Below are positions 49,828-59,095 of a stretch of DNA of 64,000 nt, piece by piece. Position 1 is the first letter of the stretch. Every line of letters starts with the position of its first letter. The notes under the pieces were generated by a model. That model was not told the origin of the DNA. It worked only from the letters and a program-made list of their open reading frames with translations, and did no database searches. The stretch lies in contig NZ_SLVF01000001.1 of assembly GCF_004345365.1 (NCBI RefSeq), forward strand, positions 496,001 to 560,000. Direction: 5' to 3'. The position numbers and the translations under genes were made by a program. The stretch comes from Kribbella sp. VKM Ac-2568 (lineage in GTDB: Bacteria; Actinomycetota; Actinomycetes; Propionibacteriales; Kribbellaceae).

Positions 49828-50484
49828 CTATCCCCGCAGTACGGCTTGGTGGAGGACCTCGGGGCGCATGAGCGGGCGGGGTGGCGTGGGGCAGTGGTGG
49901 AAGCGGACCAGGTCCGCGGTGTCGATGGTGACCTGGCCGAGCGGGGTGTTGCGGTGCTTGTCCACCCAGTCGATGAGGGGCTGAGGGTCTGGGACGTCGG
50001 TGGTGAAGTGGAGGAGGTTCAGGTACCAGATGTCGCGGCGGCCGTGGGGTTGTTCGAACCAGGCGTCCGGGCCGAGCTCGAAGGTCAACCGGTCCAGGAA
50101 CAGATCGGCCTGCGGGTCCAGCGCGACCGCACACGCCATCACCGTGCCGGCGGTCAGGGTGAGCCCGGTGACCTCGATCTGGGTCGGCCCGGTCTGAGCG
50201 GCGGCCCGGTGCATGGCTGATTGGTAGCGCTGGATCACCGGCTCCGTGCGCTCGACCTCCGACCGGTAGGTCTCCAGCGCCCGGACCGTGAGATGGGCCG
50301 ACCCCGCCTGACCGGTCTGCCAGTGATCCGGGCCTGCCAGGGCGGCTGCTTCTGCGGTGATCTCGTCGAGGCGGTGGATGAGGTCGGCGTCGGCGGGCGG
50401 TCGCAGTACGACGCTGACCGGCCAGCGGCCGCCCTCCACGGGCGGCGAGTCGCGCTGGTGGCGGCCGGCAGAGATCAGCGGCAC
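49828..50484 (-). CDS. 2H phosphoesterase (2'-5' RNA ligase-like) protein with unclear start
   Basis: 218 residues if GTG 50484 is used. Two H-x-T motifs, SAHLTVRALE and LLHFTTDVP, spaced about 100 residues apart, identify the 2H phosphoesterase fold, which opens cyclic phosphates on nucleotides or RNA ends. The same frame stays protein-like for another 13 codons upstream (IQPTKFDQLFDAAVPL), leading back to GGAGAGGGG followed by ACG ACC ATC: a strong ribosome site with no ATG, GTG or TTG at the expected place. The true start may be non-canonical or mutated. Substrate unknown. Divergent from the S53-like peptidase gene. Confidence 0.78.
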   Translation of the reverse strand: MPLISAGRHQRDSPPVEGGRWPVSVVLRPPADADLIHRLDEITAEAAALAGPDHWQTGQAGSAHLTVRALETYRSEVERTEPVIQRYQSAMHRAAAQTGPTQIEVTGLTLTAGTVMACAVALDPQADLFLDRLTFELGPDAWFEQPHGRRDIWYLNLLHFTTDVPDPQPLIDWVDKHRNTPLGQVTIDTADLVRFHHCPTPPRPLMRPEVLHQAVLRG

Positions 50485-50716
50485 TGCGGCGTCGAACAGC
50501 TGGTCGAACTTGGTCGGCTGGATGGTCGTTCCCCTCTCCGGTGACAGCGGGTACGACGCCCTCCCGGCGCGGCTGGTTCGGAGCGGGGCGGGTAACGGTG
50601 GTGGGGTGTGCAGCGATGGGGGTTGTGGGGGGAATGCCGACGCCCACAGAGCCGTCCCCCGTCGGCCGATGCCCGTCGGTGTTGGTCCTCCGGAATGCGC
50701 AAGGCTTGGAGGAACT

Positions 50717-52567
50717 GTGAGAAAGCTGCCCTACCTGCTCACCAGTGTCGTTTTGATAGTCCCAGTGCTGGTCGCCACCGCGGTCCCGACCGCGTCGGCC
50801 AGGCCCACCGTGGCCGCCGCATCGTCTGCCCCGTCCAAGATCCCCACCCTGCTGCGTGACAGCGCAAACCTGGCCGCCGCGGCCGCCAAGGCGAAGACCA
50901 GCCAGGCCGACCCGAAGGCTCGTTCGCTCGGCATCGACAGCAGCGGCCGTATCGGCGTCCAGCTGTACGCCGCCGCTCCCGTGACCGCGCAGCAGGAGGC
51001 CACCCTCACCTCGCTCGGGGTGTCGGTGCTGAAGAACACCGCCGACTTCAAGCCGGTGCCCGGTGCCGAACTGCCGGCGACCGGTCTGGTGTCGACCACG
51101 GTCCCGTACGACAAGCTCGACGCGGTCGCGGCACTCGGCTGGGTGACCGCCCTTCGACCGTCGCTGCGGCCGGCTGTGGACGTAGGTCCCATCACCGCCG
51201 AGGGAGTCCAGCTGCACAAGGCTGATGTAGCTCAGGCTCGCGGTCTGACCGGACGTGGTCAGAAGATCGGCGCGATCTCCGGCGACGTCGACCACCTCGC
51301 CGAGTCCGTTGCCCAGGGCGAGCTACCCGCCAACGTCCAGGTACTGCGCCAGGCGGAGTACGTCGACGACGAGGGCACCGCGATGCTCGAGATCATCCAC
51401 GACATGGCCCCGCAGGCGAAGCTCGCCTACGCCAGCACCCGCGACACCACGGCGGAGTACGTCGAGGCGTTCCACGAGCTGGCCGCCGCGGGCGTCACGA
51501 TGATCGCCGAGGACATCGCGCTGGACGACGACCCCGTGTTCCAGCAGGGCATCGGCGCCGCCACGGCCGAGGGTCTCGCCAAGCACGGCATCTGGGTCAG
51601 CTCGTCGGCCGGGAACCTCGGCAACCGGCACGCGCCACGGGTCACCGCGACCGGGACCGGCAGTGGGCCGGACGGTGCCGTCGGACCCTTCACCGGCTGC
51701 CCGAACGCGCCGGACAACGTGGTGAAGCTGCGCGGCGCGGACACGACGTACGACCTCAACCTGCTGCCGGGCGCCACCGTCATGCCGACGCTGCAGTGGA
51801 GCGAGCCGCGAGCGGTGTTCCCGACCGCGGGCCAGGGTGGATTCACCGACCTCAACCTGTACCTGGTGGACGCCACCGGGACCCGGTGCCTCGCGTCCAG
51901 CACCGCTGTCCAGGCGGACGGCGTGGGCGACACCATCGAGCAGTTCATCTACCAGAACACCACCGGGGTGGCGCAACCCGCCAAGCTCGTCGTCGACGTC
52001 CAGGGCACCTCGTCGGCGCGGAAGGCGCCGATCCTCGACCTGCGCTGGCGCGCGCTGTCGGCCGGAGTACAGACGATCGACCCGCCGGAACGCGACGGAT
52101 CGATGAACCCGGACTCGAACTACCTGGGCTTCGCAACCAGTGCCGGCGCCGTCAACGCCAGCCTGTCCGTCGACCCGGCGACGATCGCGCTCGAGCCGTT
52201 CAGCGCGGCCGGGCCGACCCAGATCGTCACGACCACCCGCTGCCCGGGTGGCAAGCCCGGTCCGTGCCGCGGCGTCTCGGGCCCGCTGTCGCGGAGCTTC
52301 CCAGCGCCGTACTGGGTCGCGGCTGACGGGGTCTCGATCAGTGGCGTCGGTCCGTTCGGATCCGGCACCTGCCCGACCGCGGTACAGGGTCAGTGCCGCT
52401 TCTTCGGTACTTCGGCCTCGGCGCCCACCGCCGCCGGGGTGGCCGCCCTCACCAGGCAGGAGTTCGGCGGCCGCATCCACCCGGTGACTCTGAACGCGAT
52501 CCTCGCCGCCCGATCCGTCGACCGCCCCGGAGCCGCCTTCGGCGCCGGCGTCCTTTCCGCCCGCTGA
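50717..52567 (+). CDS. Secreted S53/S8-like serine peptidase
   Basis: 616 residues from GTG 50717 with GGAGG 4 nt upstream. The Sec signal is KLPYLLTSVVLIVPVLVATAV, with cleavage near ASARP. A pro-region follows (about 30-165). The peptidase part starts GQKIGAISGDVDH. DDEGTAMLEIIHDMAP carries Glu (E219) and Asp (D229) in place of the subtilisin His, and the nucleophile is in FGTSASAPTAAGVAAL (S566). That Glu-Asp-Ser pattern matches sedolisin-like members of the S8/S53 clan. A beta-rich insert lies between the two. It is exported and would digest protein outside the cell. Regulation not evident. Confidence 0.88.
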   Translation: MRKLPYLLTSVVLIVPVLVATAVPTASARPTVAAASSAPSKIPTLLRDSANLAAAAAKAKTSQADPKARSLGIDSSGRIGVQLYAAAPVTAQQEATLTSLGVSVLKNTADFKPVPGAELPATGLVSTTVPYDKLDAVAALGWVTALRPSLRPAVDVGPITAEGVQLHKADVAQARGLTGRGQKIGAISGDVDHLAESVAQGELPANVQVLRQAEYVDDEGTAMLEIIHDMAPQAKLAYASTRDTTAEYVEAFHELAAAGVTMIAEDIALDDDPVFQQGIGAATAEGLAKHGIWVSSSAGNLGNRHAPRVTATGTGSGPDGAVGPFTGCPNAPDNVVKLRGADTTYDLNLLPGATVMPTLQWSEPRAVFPTAGQGGFTDLNLYLVDATGTRCLASSTAVQADGVGDTIEQFIYQNTTGVAQPAKLVVDVQGTSSARKAPILDLRWRALSAGVQTIDPPERDGSMNPDSNYLGFATSAGAVNASLSVDPATIALEPFSAAGPTQIVTTTRCPGGKPGPCRGVSGPLSRSFPAPYWVAADGVSISGVGPFGSGTCPTAVQGQCRFFGTSASAPTAAGVAALTRQEFGGRIHPVTLNAILAARSVDRPGAAFGAGVLSAR

Positions 52568-52573
52568 TTCGAC

Positions 52574-52655
52574 GTGAGTGCTCGCTCATTCGTGGATTCC
52601 GGTTGTCGGCAATCGGTTTTCGCCGTACGGGATCCACGAATGAGTGATCACTCAC
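52574..52655. promoter_or_regulatory. Paired TetR-type operator-like palindromes forming a 24-bp inverted repeat
   Basis: Arms 52574-52597 and 52632-52655 are inverted copies with two mismatches and a 34-nt spacer. Each arm contains its own palindrome: TGAGTGATCACTCA (52641-52654) is perfect, and TGAGTGCTCGCTCA (left arm) is nearly so. TetR-family regulators of actinobacteria use very similar words. The pair stands 7 nt after the peptidase stop and 125 nt before the LLM gene, so it may control that gene or act as a terminator hairpin. Confidence 0.55.
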
Positions 52656-52779
52656 CTCGAAGGTGCCGGCGTGGTACGGCGTGGGTGGGGGATTAAGAAG
52701 GTGGAGTGGGGGAATTGAGAAGGGATTCAGTGGACGGGGTGCTGGACCGGTTCAGGGGGTGGCCGGTTGGATGGGGGGT

Positions 52780-53742
52780 ATGACTACACGCTTCGGTTTG
52801 TTCGTGCCGCAGGGCTGGAAGATGGATCTCGCCGGGTTCAGTGACCCCGTCGAGCAGTGGGAGGCGATGACGGACGTCGCCAAGAAGGCCGACGAGGGGT
52901 CCTGGGACTCGATCTGGTTGTTCGACCACTTCCACACCGTGCCGGAGCCGAGCACGGAGAGCACGTTCGAGTGCTGGACCACCACCGCGGCGCTGGCGCG
53001 GGACACCAAGCGGGTGAACATCGGCCAGATGGTCGGCTGCAACGGCTACCGCAACCCCGCGCTGTACGCCAAGATCGCCTCCACCGTCGACGTGGCCAGC
53101 CACGGCCGCCTGTACGCCGGGATCGGCGCGGGGTGGTACGAGCACGAGTGGAAGGCCTACGGCTACGAGTGGCCGGAGCTGAAGGACCGGATGGGCGCGT
53201 TCCGCGAGGCCACCGAGATCATCTACAAGATGTGGACCGAGGACGAGCCGGTCTTCAAGGGCAAGTACTACTCGATCGACAAGCCGATCAACGAGCCGAA
53301 GGGTGTCCGCAAGCCGCACCCGAGCCTGTGGATCGGCGGCGGCGGCCCGAACGTCACGCTGAAGCTGGTCGCCAAGTATGGCGACGCGGCGAACATCGGC
53401 GGCGGCAACCCCGAGGTGATCAAGGAGAAGGCGGCCATCCTCAAGGGCCACTGCGAGACGATCGGGCGCGACTACGACGAGATCATCAAGTCGACCGGGA
53501 TCAACGCATTCCCGATCGACAAGGGTGACGACCCGAAGAAGGCGACCGCGAAGGCGCTCGGGCCGATGAACTGGGAGAAGTTCAGCAACGACAACCTGAT
53601 CGGCACCGAGGACGAGATCGCGGACAAGGTGGAGGCCGCCCTCGAGGCCGGCGCCGACTACGTCATCTTCTACGTCCCCGGCGTCGCCTACGACCTCGAC
53701 CTGGTCACTCGCGTCGAGCAGGTGGCCAAGCGCTTCGCCTGA
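52780..53742 (+). CDS. LLM-class F420-dependent oxidoreductase
   Basis: 320 residues from ATG 52780 (TTRFGLFVPQGWKMDL); GGATGGGGGG lies just upstream, and ATG 52771 would add three residues. The family is a TIM barrel. DSIWLFDHFHTVPEPS, GRLYAGIGAGWYEHEWKAYGYE and SLWIGGGGPNVTLKLVAKYGD are the luciferase-like monooxygenase signatures, with the last typical of F420-binding types. It uses reduced F420 (or FMN) to reduce or oxidise an unknown small molecule in the cytoplasm. Downstream of two TetR-like palindromes that may regulate it. Confidence 0.9.
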   Translation: MTTRFGLFVPQGWKMDLAGFSDPVEQWEAMTDVAKKADEGSWDSIWLFDHFHTVPEPSTESTFECWTTTAALARDTKRVNIGQMVGCNGYRNPALYAKIASTVDVASHGRLYAGIGAGWYEHEWKAYGYEWPELKDRMGAFREATEIIYKMWTEDEPVFKGKYYSIDKPINEPKGVRKPHPSLWIGGGGPNVTLKLVAKYGDAANIGGGNPEVIKEKAAILKGHCETIGRDYDEIIKSTGINAFPIDKGDDPKKATAKALGPMNWEKFSNDNLIGTEDEIADKVEAALEAGADYVIFYVPGVAYDLDLVTRVEQVAKRFA

Positions 53743-53929
53743 CCCTCGGTGAGAACGTGTTGCCCTGACCCGGCTGATCCGGGTCGGGGCAACGGTTCTG
53801 TTCGCGGGTCATGACTGGAACCGGTCATGGCGGGTGTCCGCCAGCGGGATCGGTGGACCGTGGCCGGAGGCAACTGCCAGGGTCGGCAGCGATGGCCTCG
53901 CGCCCGTCGGGGCATCGGAAGGTGCCCCT

Positions 53930-56900
53930 GTGAGACCGTCACCCACCGCCGCCAGGCTGATCTCGGCTGTGACGGTCGGCGCCCTACTGGCGTCGACCGT
54001 CACCGCGGCCTTCGCGGCGAACCCCTCCACTGGTGGTGCCGACAACGGCACAAGCACCACCAGCCCCGCCCGGGCCACCCCGGGTGCCAGCACGCACCGC
54101 ATCACGCTCGTCACCGGTGATGTCGCCGAGCTGACCGTGACCGCCGCCGGGCAGAGGTCAGCCCGGTTGGTGGACGGCGGCAACTACTACCTCGGCGACT
54201 TCGACGACGAACTCACCTTGGTTCCCGTCGCGGCGTACCCGATGCTGGTCGAGGACCGGCTGGACCGCCGCCTCTTCAACCTGACCCAACTGGTTGCGCA
54301 GGGCTACGACGACGCGAGTACTCCGAACCTCCCGATGTTGCTCACGGCCTCAGCCGCCACACGCAGTGCTCCACCAGCTCCGGCCGCCGCCACCCCACGC
54401 CTCACCCTGGCCAGCGTCGGCACGACTGCGGTGACCGTGCAGAAGTCCCGCGCAAAGGAGTTCTGGAACGGCGTCAAAGGCAACAACCTCCGGAGCAACG
54501 TCGGCAAGATCTGGCTCGACGGCCGCACTCACGCCACGCTCGACCACTCGACGAAACAGATCGGTGCCCAAGCCGCCTGGCAGGCCGGGTACGACGGCCG
54601 CGGCGTCAAGGTGGCCGTGCTCGACACCGGCTACGACCAGAACCACCCGGACTTGAAGAAGCAGGTCGTCGAGTCCGCGAGCTTCGTCCCCGACCAGGCG
54701 GTCCAGGACGAACACGGTCACGGCACTCACACCGCGTCGATCGTCGCGGGCCTCGGTACTGCGTCCGCCGGCCGGCGCAAGGGAGTCGCCCCGGGTGCAC
54801 AACTGCTGATCGGCAAGGTCCTCGACAACAGCGGCAGCGGCCTCGACTCGGAGGCCATCGCGGGCATGGAGTGGGCGGTCCAGCAGGGCGCCAAGGTGAT
54901 CAGCATGAGCCTCGGCGGCCTGCCGTCCGACGGCACCGACCCGATGAGTGAAGCGGTCGACCGCCTCTCCGCAACCAGCGACGCCCTCTTCGTTGTTGCC
55001 GCCGGCAACTCCGGGATGGAGGAGACGGTCGGCACTCCGGGCGCGGCCGAGGCGGCCTTGACTGTCGGCGCGGTGGATCGCGATGACAAGCTCGCGGCGT
55101 TCTCGAGCCGTGGACCGCGGCTCGGAGACGGCGCGCTGAAGCCCGAGGTGACCGCGCCCGGCGTCGAGATCGTCGCCGCCCGGGCGACCGGCACCGAGCA
55201 GGGTCATGAGGTCGGTGAGTACTACACCGCAATGAGCGGCACCTCGATGGCCACACCTCACGTGGCCGGCGCGGCCGCCATCCTCGCGCAGCGGCACCCG
55301 GAATGGACAGGCGAACAACTGAAGTCCGCGCTGGCGGCAACCGCTGTTCCGACCAAGGCCGCGACACCCGTCCAGCAGGGTCTCGGCCGGATCGACGTCC
55401 AGAAGGCGCTCGACCCGAAGGTCCTGCCGGACACCGCGAACCTCTTCTTCGGTGACACCTCCTGGACCGGCTCCGCACCCAAGCCGGTAGCCCGCAAGGT
55501 TGCCTATCGCAACAACTCCCGCTCCGTGGTGACACTGGACCTCAGCGTCGACGCGAAGTCGCCGGGCGGCGTGCACCCGGCGCTGCGAGTCAGCCCGGCC
55601 AGACTCACCATCGCCCCGGGCGGCAGCGCGTCCGTCACGGTCACCCTCGACCTGGCGAAGACCCAGCCGGCCAAGTACTCCGGCGAACTAGTCGCTCGCG
55701 ACCGCGGTACGGCGTACCGGACCGGGCTCGGGTTCGCGGCGGGCGGCCGGCTGAACCAGGTGACCGTGAAGGCGATCGACCGCGACGGGAGGCCGGCGGC
55801 ACCGACGGCTTTCGGTTACAGCGGGGTGCAGTTGTGGAACCTCGACACCGGTGACGTGAACGCGGTCATCTTCGACGAGAACGGCAGCCGCACCCTCGAC
55901 GTGCCGACTGGGCGCTACAGCGTCATGGCGTTCGTGATGGGCGGCGACGAGATCGGGTGGACCGACTCGCTCTCTCTGCTCGGCGATCCGGACGGCCGGG
56001 TCACCGGGGATCGAACCTTCACCTTCGACGCGCGCAAGGCGAACAAGGTCACCGTCAAGACCCCGCAGCGCGCTGACACCAAGTCCGTGGGCATCGCCTG
56101 GCACCGCAAGATCGGCGACCGAGACGCCGTCTCCGGCTGGGGATTCGGCCGTGAGATCGCCGACCAGGTCTATGTGCAGGACTTCGGGACGGTGGCCGAC
56201 GGCAACTTCCAGGTGGTTCAGCGCTGGGATCTTGCCCAGCCGAGGTTCACCGCCGACGTCTCCGGCCCCGCCGGCTTCCGTCTCCCGGCACTGGACGAAG
56301 GGTCCTTCCGAACCACCTACGTCGGCAACGAGAAGCTCGCCCTGGTCAATGGGGGTGACGGCACCCCCGCAGAGCTCCAAGCAGCGAAGGGCAAGGTCGC
56401 GCTGATCCGCTGGCGTGACCCTGACCAGACGCTCGGGCAGATCCAGGCGGCCAAGGATGCCGGCGCGAAGGTGGTCTTCCTCTACAACGAGCAGCCGGGC
56501 TTCTGGAGTGACGGCGCCGACATCGGCACCCCTGTCTACCTGCTCCGCGCGGCCCAGGGAGCCACCCTGCTCAAGCTCCTGAAGCAGCGCGAGGTGACCC
56601 TGCAGTTGACTGGTCTGCTGGACAGCACCTACAGGTATGACCTGGCCATCGGCCCGTCGGTCGTGAAGGGCCCGCTGACCTACGACTTCGCTCGGTTGCG
56701 ACCTGCGGCTGTGACCACGAAGTACAACCGCAACGACGCCTGGTTCGGTCACATCGATCAGCGCACGGCACATCTTCCGGGGCTGGCCACCGGCCTGACC
56801 TCCACCCGCACGGTCAACGGACCGGTCGTCCGCACCGACTACCTTGCGAGCGACGTCGGCGGAGTCACCTGGGATGAGAAGACCGCGGCAGGCGAGTGGA

Positions 56901-57607
56901 ACGAGTCCGGCTTCGAGTACAGCCTCGGACGCAGCTACCGGCCGAACGAGAAGGTAACCCGCGACTGGTGGAACTCGATCGCACGACCGGCGATCCCGGA
57001 TGCCGGTGGCAGCGAGGCCGACGGACTCCCCGCGGCGCGGTTCGAGAATGCCCTGCGCGTGGCGATCCCGCAGTACGTGAACGGCGATCGCAGCATCTAC
57101 GGCTGGAGTGACGCTCGGGGCGATCAGACCTGGCTGACGCTCAGCAGCAACGGTCAGACCCTGGGTAGCAAGGACTGGTCGGTGGCCCAGTTCCCGGTGC
57201 CCGCGAAGACGGCGTGGTACGACCTCACCCTGGACGTGAAGCGCGCCGACGACACCTGGGCGACAACCTCGACCGCGACGCACACCCAGTGGCACTTCAG
57301 CTCCGGTACTGCGAAGTCGCGCGCGGTTCTTCCGCTCGTTCAGGTGGACTACAAGCTCACCGGGAACACGCTGGAGCTGAGGCCCGGATACCAGCCCGGT
57401 GCCCGCGGCGTCGGCTGGTTCCACACCAAGGCCGAGTTGTCGTCGGATGGCGGCAAGACCTGGAAGCCGTTGGCGCTCAGGGGAATCGGCCGGCTGACGG
57501 CCAGGATCCCGGCGGTCAAGGGTGATGTGACGCTGCGGGTGACGGCGAAGGACCGGGCCGGGAACAGCGTCACCCAGACGATCGAGAAGCCTTGGGCGAC
57601 AAACTGA
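53930..57607 (+). CDS. Large secreted subtilisin-like (S8) serine protease
   Basis: 1225 residues from GTG 53930 with GGAAGG 7 nt upstream; reading further upstream (53834) adds non-conserved sequence before the signal. The Sec signal is ARLISAVTVGALLASTVTAAFA. A pro-region runs to about 215. The catalytic triad is Asp 232 (VAVLDTGYDQNHPDL), His 264 (EHGHGTHTASIVAG) and Ser 439 (MSGTSMATPHVAG). Oxyanion-type Asn is in VVAAGNSGME. From about 500 a Fn3-like domain precedes roughly 650 residues of beta-rich sequence, including a protease-associated-like insert. It is a complete extracellular protease; the substrate is unknown. A strong hairpin follows. Confidence 0.93.
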   Translation: MRPSPTAARLISAVTVGALLASTVTAAFAANPSTGGADNGTSTTSPARATPGASTHRITLVTGDVAELTVTAAGQRSARLVDGGNYYLGDFDDELTLVPVAAYPMLVEDRLDRRLFNLTQLVAQGYDDASTPNLPMLLTASAATRSAPPAPAAATPRLTLASVGTTAVTVQKSRAKEFWNGVKGNNLRSNVGKIWLDGRTHATLDHSTKQIGAQAAWQAGYDGRGVKVAVLDTGYDQNHPDLKKQVVESASFVPDQAVQDEHGHGTHTASIVAGLGTASAGRRKGVAPGAQLLIGKVLDNSGSGLDSEAIAGMEWAVQQGAKVISMSLGGLPSDGTDPMSEAVDRLSATSDALFVVAAGNSGMEETVGTPGAAEAALTVGAVDRDDKLAAFSSRGPRLGDGALKPEVTAPGVEIVAARATGTEQGHEVGEYYTAMSGTSMATPHVAGAAAILAQRHPEWTGEQLKSALAATAVPTKAATPVQQGLGRIDVQKALDPKVLPDTANLFFGDTSWTGSAPKPVARKVAYRNNSRSVVTLDLSVDAKSPGGVHPALRVSPARLTIAPGGSASVTVTLDLAKTQPAKYSGELVARDRGTAYRTGLGFAAGGRLNQVTVKAIDRDGRPAAPTAFGYSGVQLWNLDTGDVNAVIFDENGSRTLDVPTGRYSVMAFVMGGDEIGWTDSLSLLGDPDGRVTGDRTFTFDARKANKVTVKTPQRADTKSVGIAWHRKIGDRDAVSGWGFGREIADQVYVQDFGTVADGNFQVVQRWDLAQPRFTADVSGPAGFRLPALDEGSFRTTYVGNEKLALVNGGDGTPAELQAAKGKVALIRWRDPDQTLGQIQAAKDAGAKVVFLYNEQPGFWSDGADIGTPVYLLRAAQGATLLKLLKQREVTLQLTGLLDSTYRYDLAIGPSVVKGPLTYDFARLRPAAVTTKYNRNDAWFGHIDQRTAHLPGLATGLTSTRTVNGPVVRTDYLASDVGGVTWDEKTAAGEWNESGFEYSLGRSYRPNEKVTRDWWNSIARPAIPDAGGSEADGLPAARFENALRVAIPQYVNGDRSIYGWSDARGDQTWLTLSSNGQTLGSKDWSVAQFPVPAKTAWYDLTLDVKRADDTWATTSTATHTQWHFSSGTAKSRAVLPLVQVDYKLTGNTLELRPGYQPGARGVGWFHTKAELSSDGGKTWKPLALRGIGRLTARIPAVKGDVTLRVTAKDRAGNSVTQTIEKPWATN

Positions 57608-57640
57608 AGATCCCTCAAGTAAGCGCTTGACCAGCGAAAG

Positions 57641-57683
57641 GGCGACGCCACGAAGCCGGGGGGAGAGGCTCCGTGGCGTCGCC
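57641..57683. terminator. Terminator between the S8 protease and transglycosylase genes
   Basis: GGCGACGCCACG (57641-57652) pairs perfectly with CGTGGCGTCGCC (57672-57683), and AAGCC/GGCT can extend the stem inward. It lies between convergent genes, 34 nt after the protease stop, and can serve both strands. Confidence 0.82.
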
Positions 57684-57730
57684 AGCGGCGCGCCAAGGGA
57701 GGGGTGGGGGCAGGCGCGCCGGTCTTGTGC

Positions 57731-59095
57731 TCAGTTCCCGAGCAGACCTCCCCCGAGAACTCCGAGCAGACCCAGAGCGGACAGCAGGTTGCGGATCACC
57801 TGGTCGACCGCGGCGGTGCCACCGGTCTGGAAGGCGGTCACGCATTTCTGCAGCTGATCCTGGGTCGGGTGGGTGATGGTGACCTTCTTCAGCTCCGCCT
57901 GGCAGTAGGTCGACGCCTTGCTGAGCTCGGTCACCGTGCTGCCGACGGTGCCGACGATCAGGCCCGCGGCCGTCTGCAGGGTTGCGAGGCCAGGCTTCGG
58001 CGGAGTCGTCGGCGGCTTGCTGGTCGGCGGTTTCGAGGTGGGCGGCTGGTTCGTGCCCGGCTCGGTCGAGTTGGTCGTCGGCTTCGACGTCGGCGGCCGC
58101 TTGGTCGGGTCGGAGCCCGGCTTGCCGTTGCCTTGCTCGACCGGCTGCGGGGTCGGCCTGGCCTGGCCCGGGTAGGTGGGCAGGTCGACGGCCTGCGGCA
58201 GGTTGTTGTCCGCGGGGGCGTCGACGTCCGGGTCGCCGATCTGGTCGCCGGCCCGGTCCACGCCCTGGCCGTCGCTCTCGGTCCCGTTGCCGACGGCGAT
58301 CCAGCTGCCGCCCGCGTAGGCCTTGGCGATGCTGACCACCAGGTCGACGTACGACTGGGAGTGGTTGTAGCGCAGGACCGCCTCGTTCAGGTCGCTCGCC
58401 TTGCTCAGGTTCGTCTTGCCGGAGCACAGGTAGACGGCGGTCGACATCGCCGCGTCGTCGATGTCCTGCGGGTTGCGGACGCCGTCGCCGTCGCCGTCGA
58501 CACCCATCGAGCGCCAGGTGCCGGGGATGAACTGCATCGGGCCGACCGCGCGGTCGAAGGCGGAGTCGCCGTCGAACTTGCCCGCGTCGGTGTCGGTGAT
58601 CCGGGCCGTGCTGGAGCCGTCGAGCCGCGGACCGTAGATGCCCGGCACGGCGACGCCGTCGCTGTTCAGCGCGTTACCGCCGAAGCGGCCGTGGTTCGAC
58701 TCCACCCGCCCGATCGCGGCCACCAGCGTCCATGGGAGCTGGCAGGCCGCGTCGACCTCGGCGAGGACCTGCTGGGCTCGGGAGTAGGCCTTCAGCGCCG
58801 CGTTCGGGATGCCGTTGCGGGACAGTCCGGAGACCACCTGGGTCGGCTGCTCGCCCGGGTCGACGCCGTGGCCGACCACGCCGGGCACCGGCACGTTGGC
58901 CGGGTCCGCGATCGGGTCCTTCGGCACGACGACCCGGTCCTTCCCGGACAGCCCCTGCTCCAGCGCCGCTGTCGCGACGGCCGGGTCGTCCGTGGCGCTG
59001 ACGGTGAATGCGCTCGCGAACAACGCCAGCGGAACGAGCGGCGCCACCTGACGCCACCCACTGCCGCTCAGGGCGCGACGCTTGCCCTTCGCCAT
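57731..59095 (-). CDS. Secreted lytic transglycosylase
   Basis: 454 residues from ATG 59095 (GGAGGGG about 8 nt upstream). A basic start and hydrophobic helix (about 17-35) export or anchor it. The transglycosylase domain (about 95-275) has the catalytic Glu in AAIGRVESNHGRFGGN, plus AVGPMQFIPGTWRSMGVDGDGDG and LRYNHSQSYVDLVV, as in MltB-like enzymes of actinobacteria. A long Pro/Thr/Lys-rich linker (PPTSKPPTSKPP) follows, then a C-terminal helical domain with two cysteines and a very hydrophobic Gly/Leu tail. It cleaves peptidoglycan to leave anhydro-muramyl ends. Confidence 0.92.
   Translation of the reverse strand: MAKGKRRALSGSGWRQVAPLVPLALFASAFTVSATDDPAVATAALEQGLSGKDRVVVPKDPIADPANVPVPGVVGHGVDPGEQPTQVVSGLSRNGIPNAALKAYSRAQQVLAEVDAACQLPWTLVAAIGRVESNHGRFGGNALNSDGVAVPGIYGPRLDGSSTARITDTDAGKFDGDSAFDRAVGPMQFIPGTWRSMGVDGDGDGVRNPQDIDDAAMSTAVYLCSGKTNLSKASDLNEAVLRYNHSQSYVDLVVSIAKAYAGGSWIAVGNGTESDGQGVDRAGDQIGDPDVDAPADNNLPQAVDLPTYPGQARPTPQPVEQGNGKPGSDPTKRPPTSKPTTNSTEPGTNQPPTSKPPTSKPPTTPPKPGLATLQTAAGLIVGTVGSTVTELSKASTYCQAELKKVTITHPTQDQLQKCVTAFQTGGTAAVDQVIRNLLSALGLLGVLGGGLLGN

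Noticed and set aside
57618..57628. AAGCGCTT-like palindrome after the S8 protease as a LacI operator
   Set aside because: It lies between convergent genes just before a terminator, where an operator would have no promoter to control.
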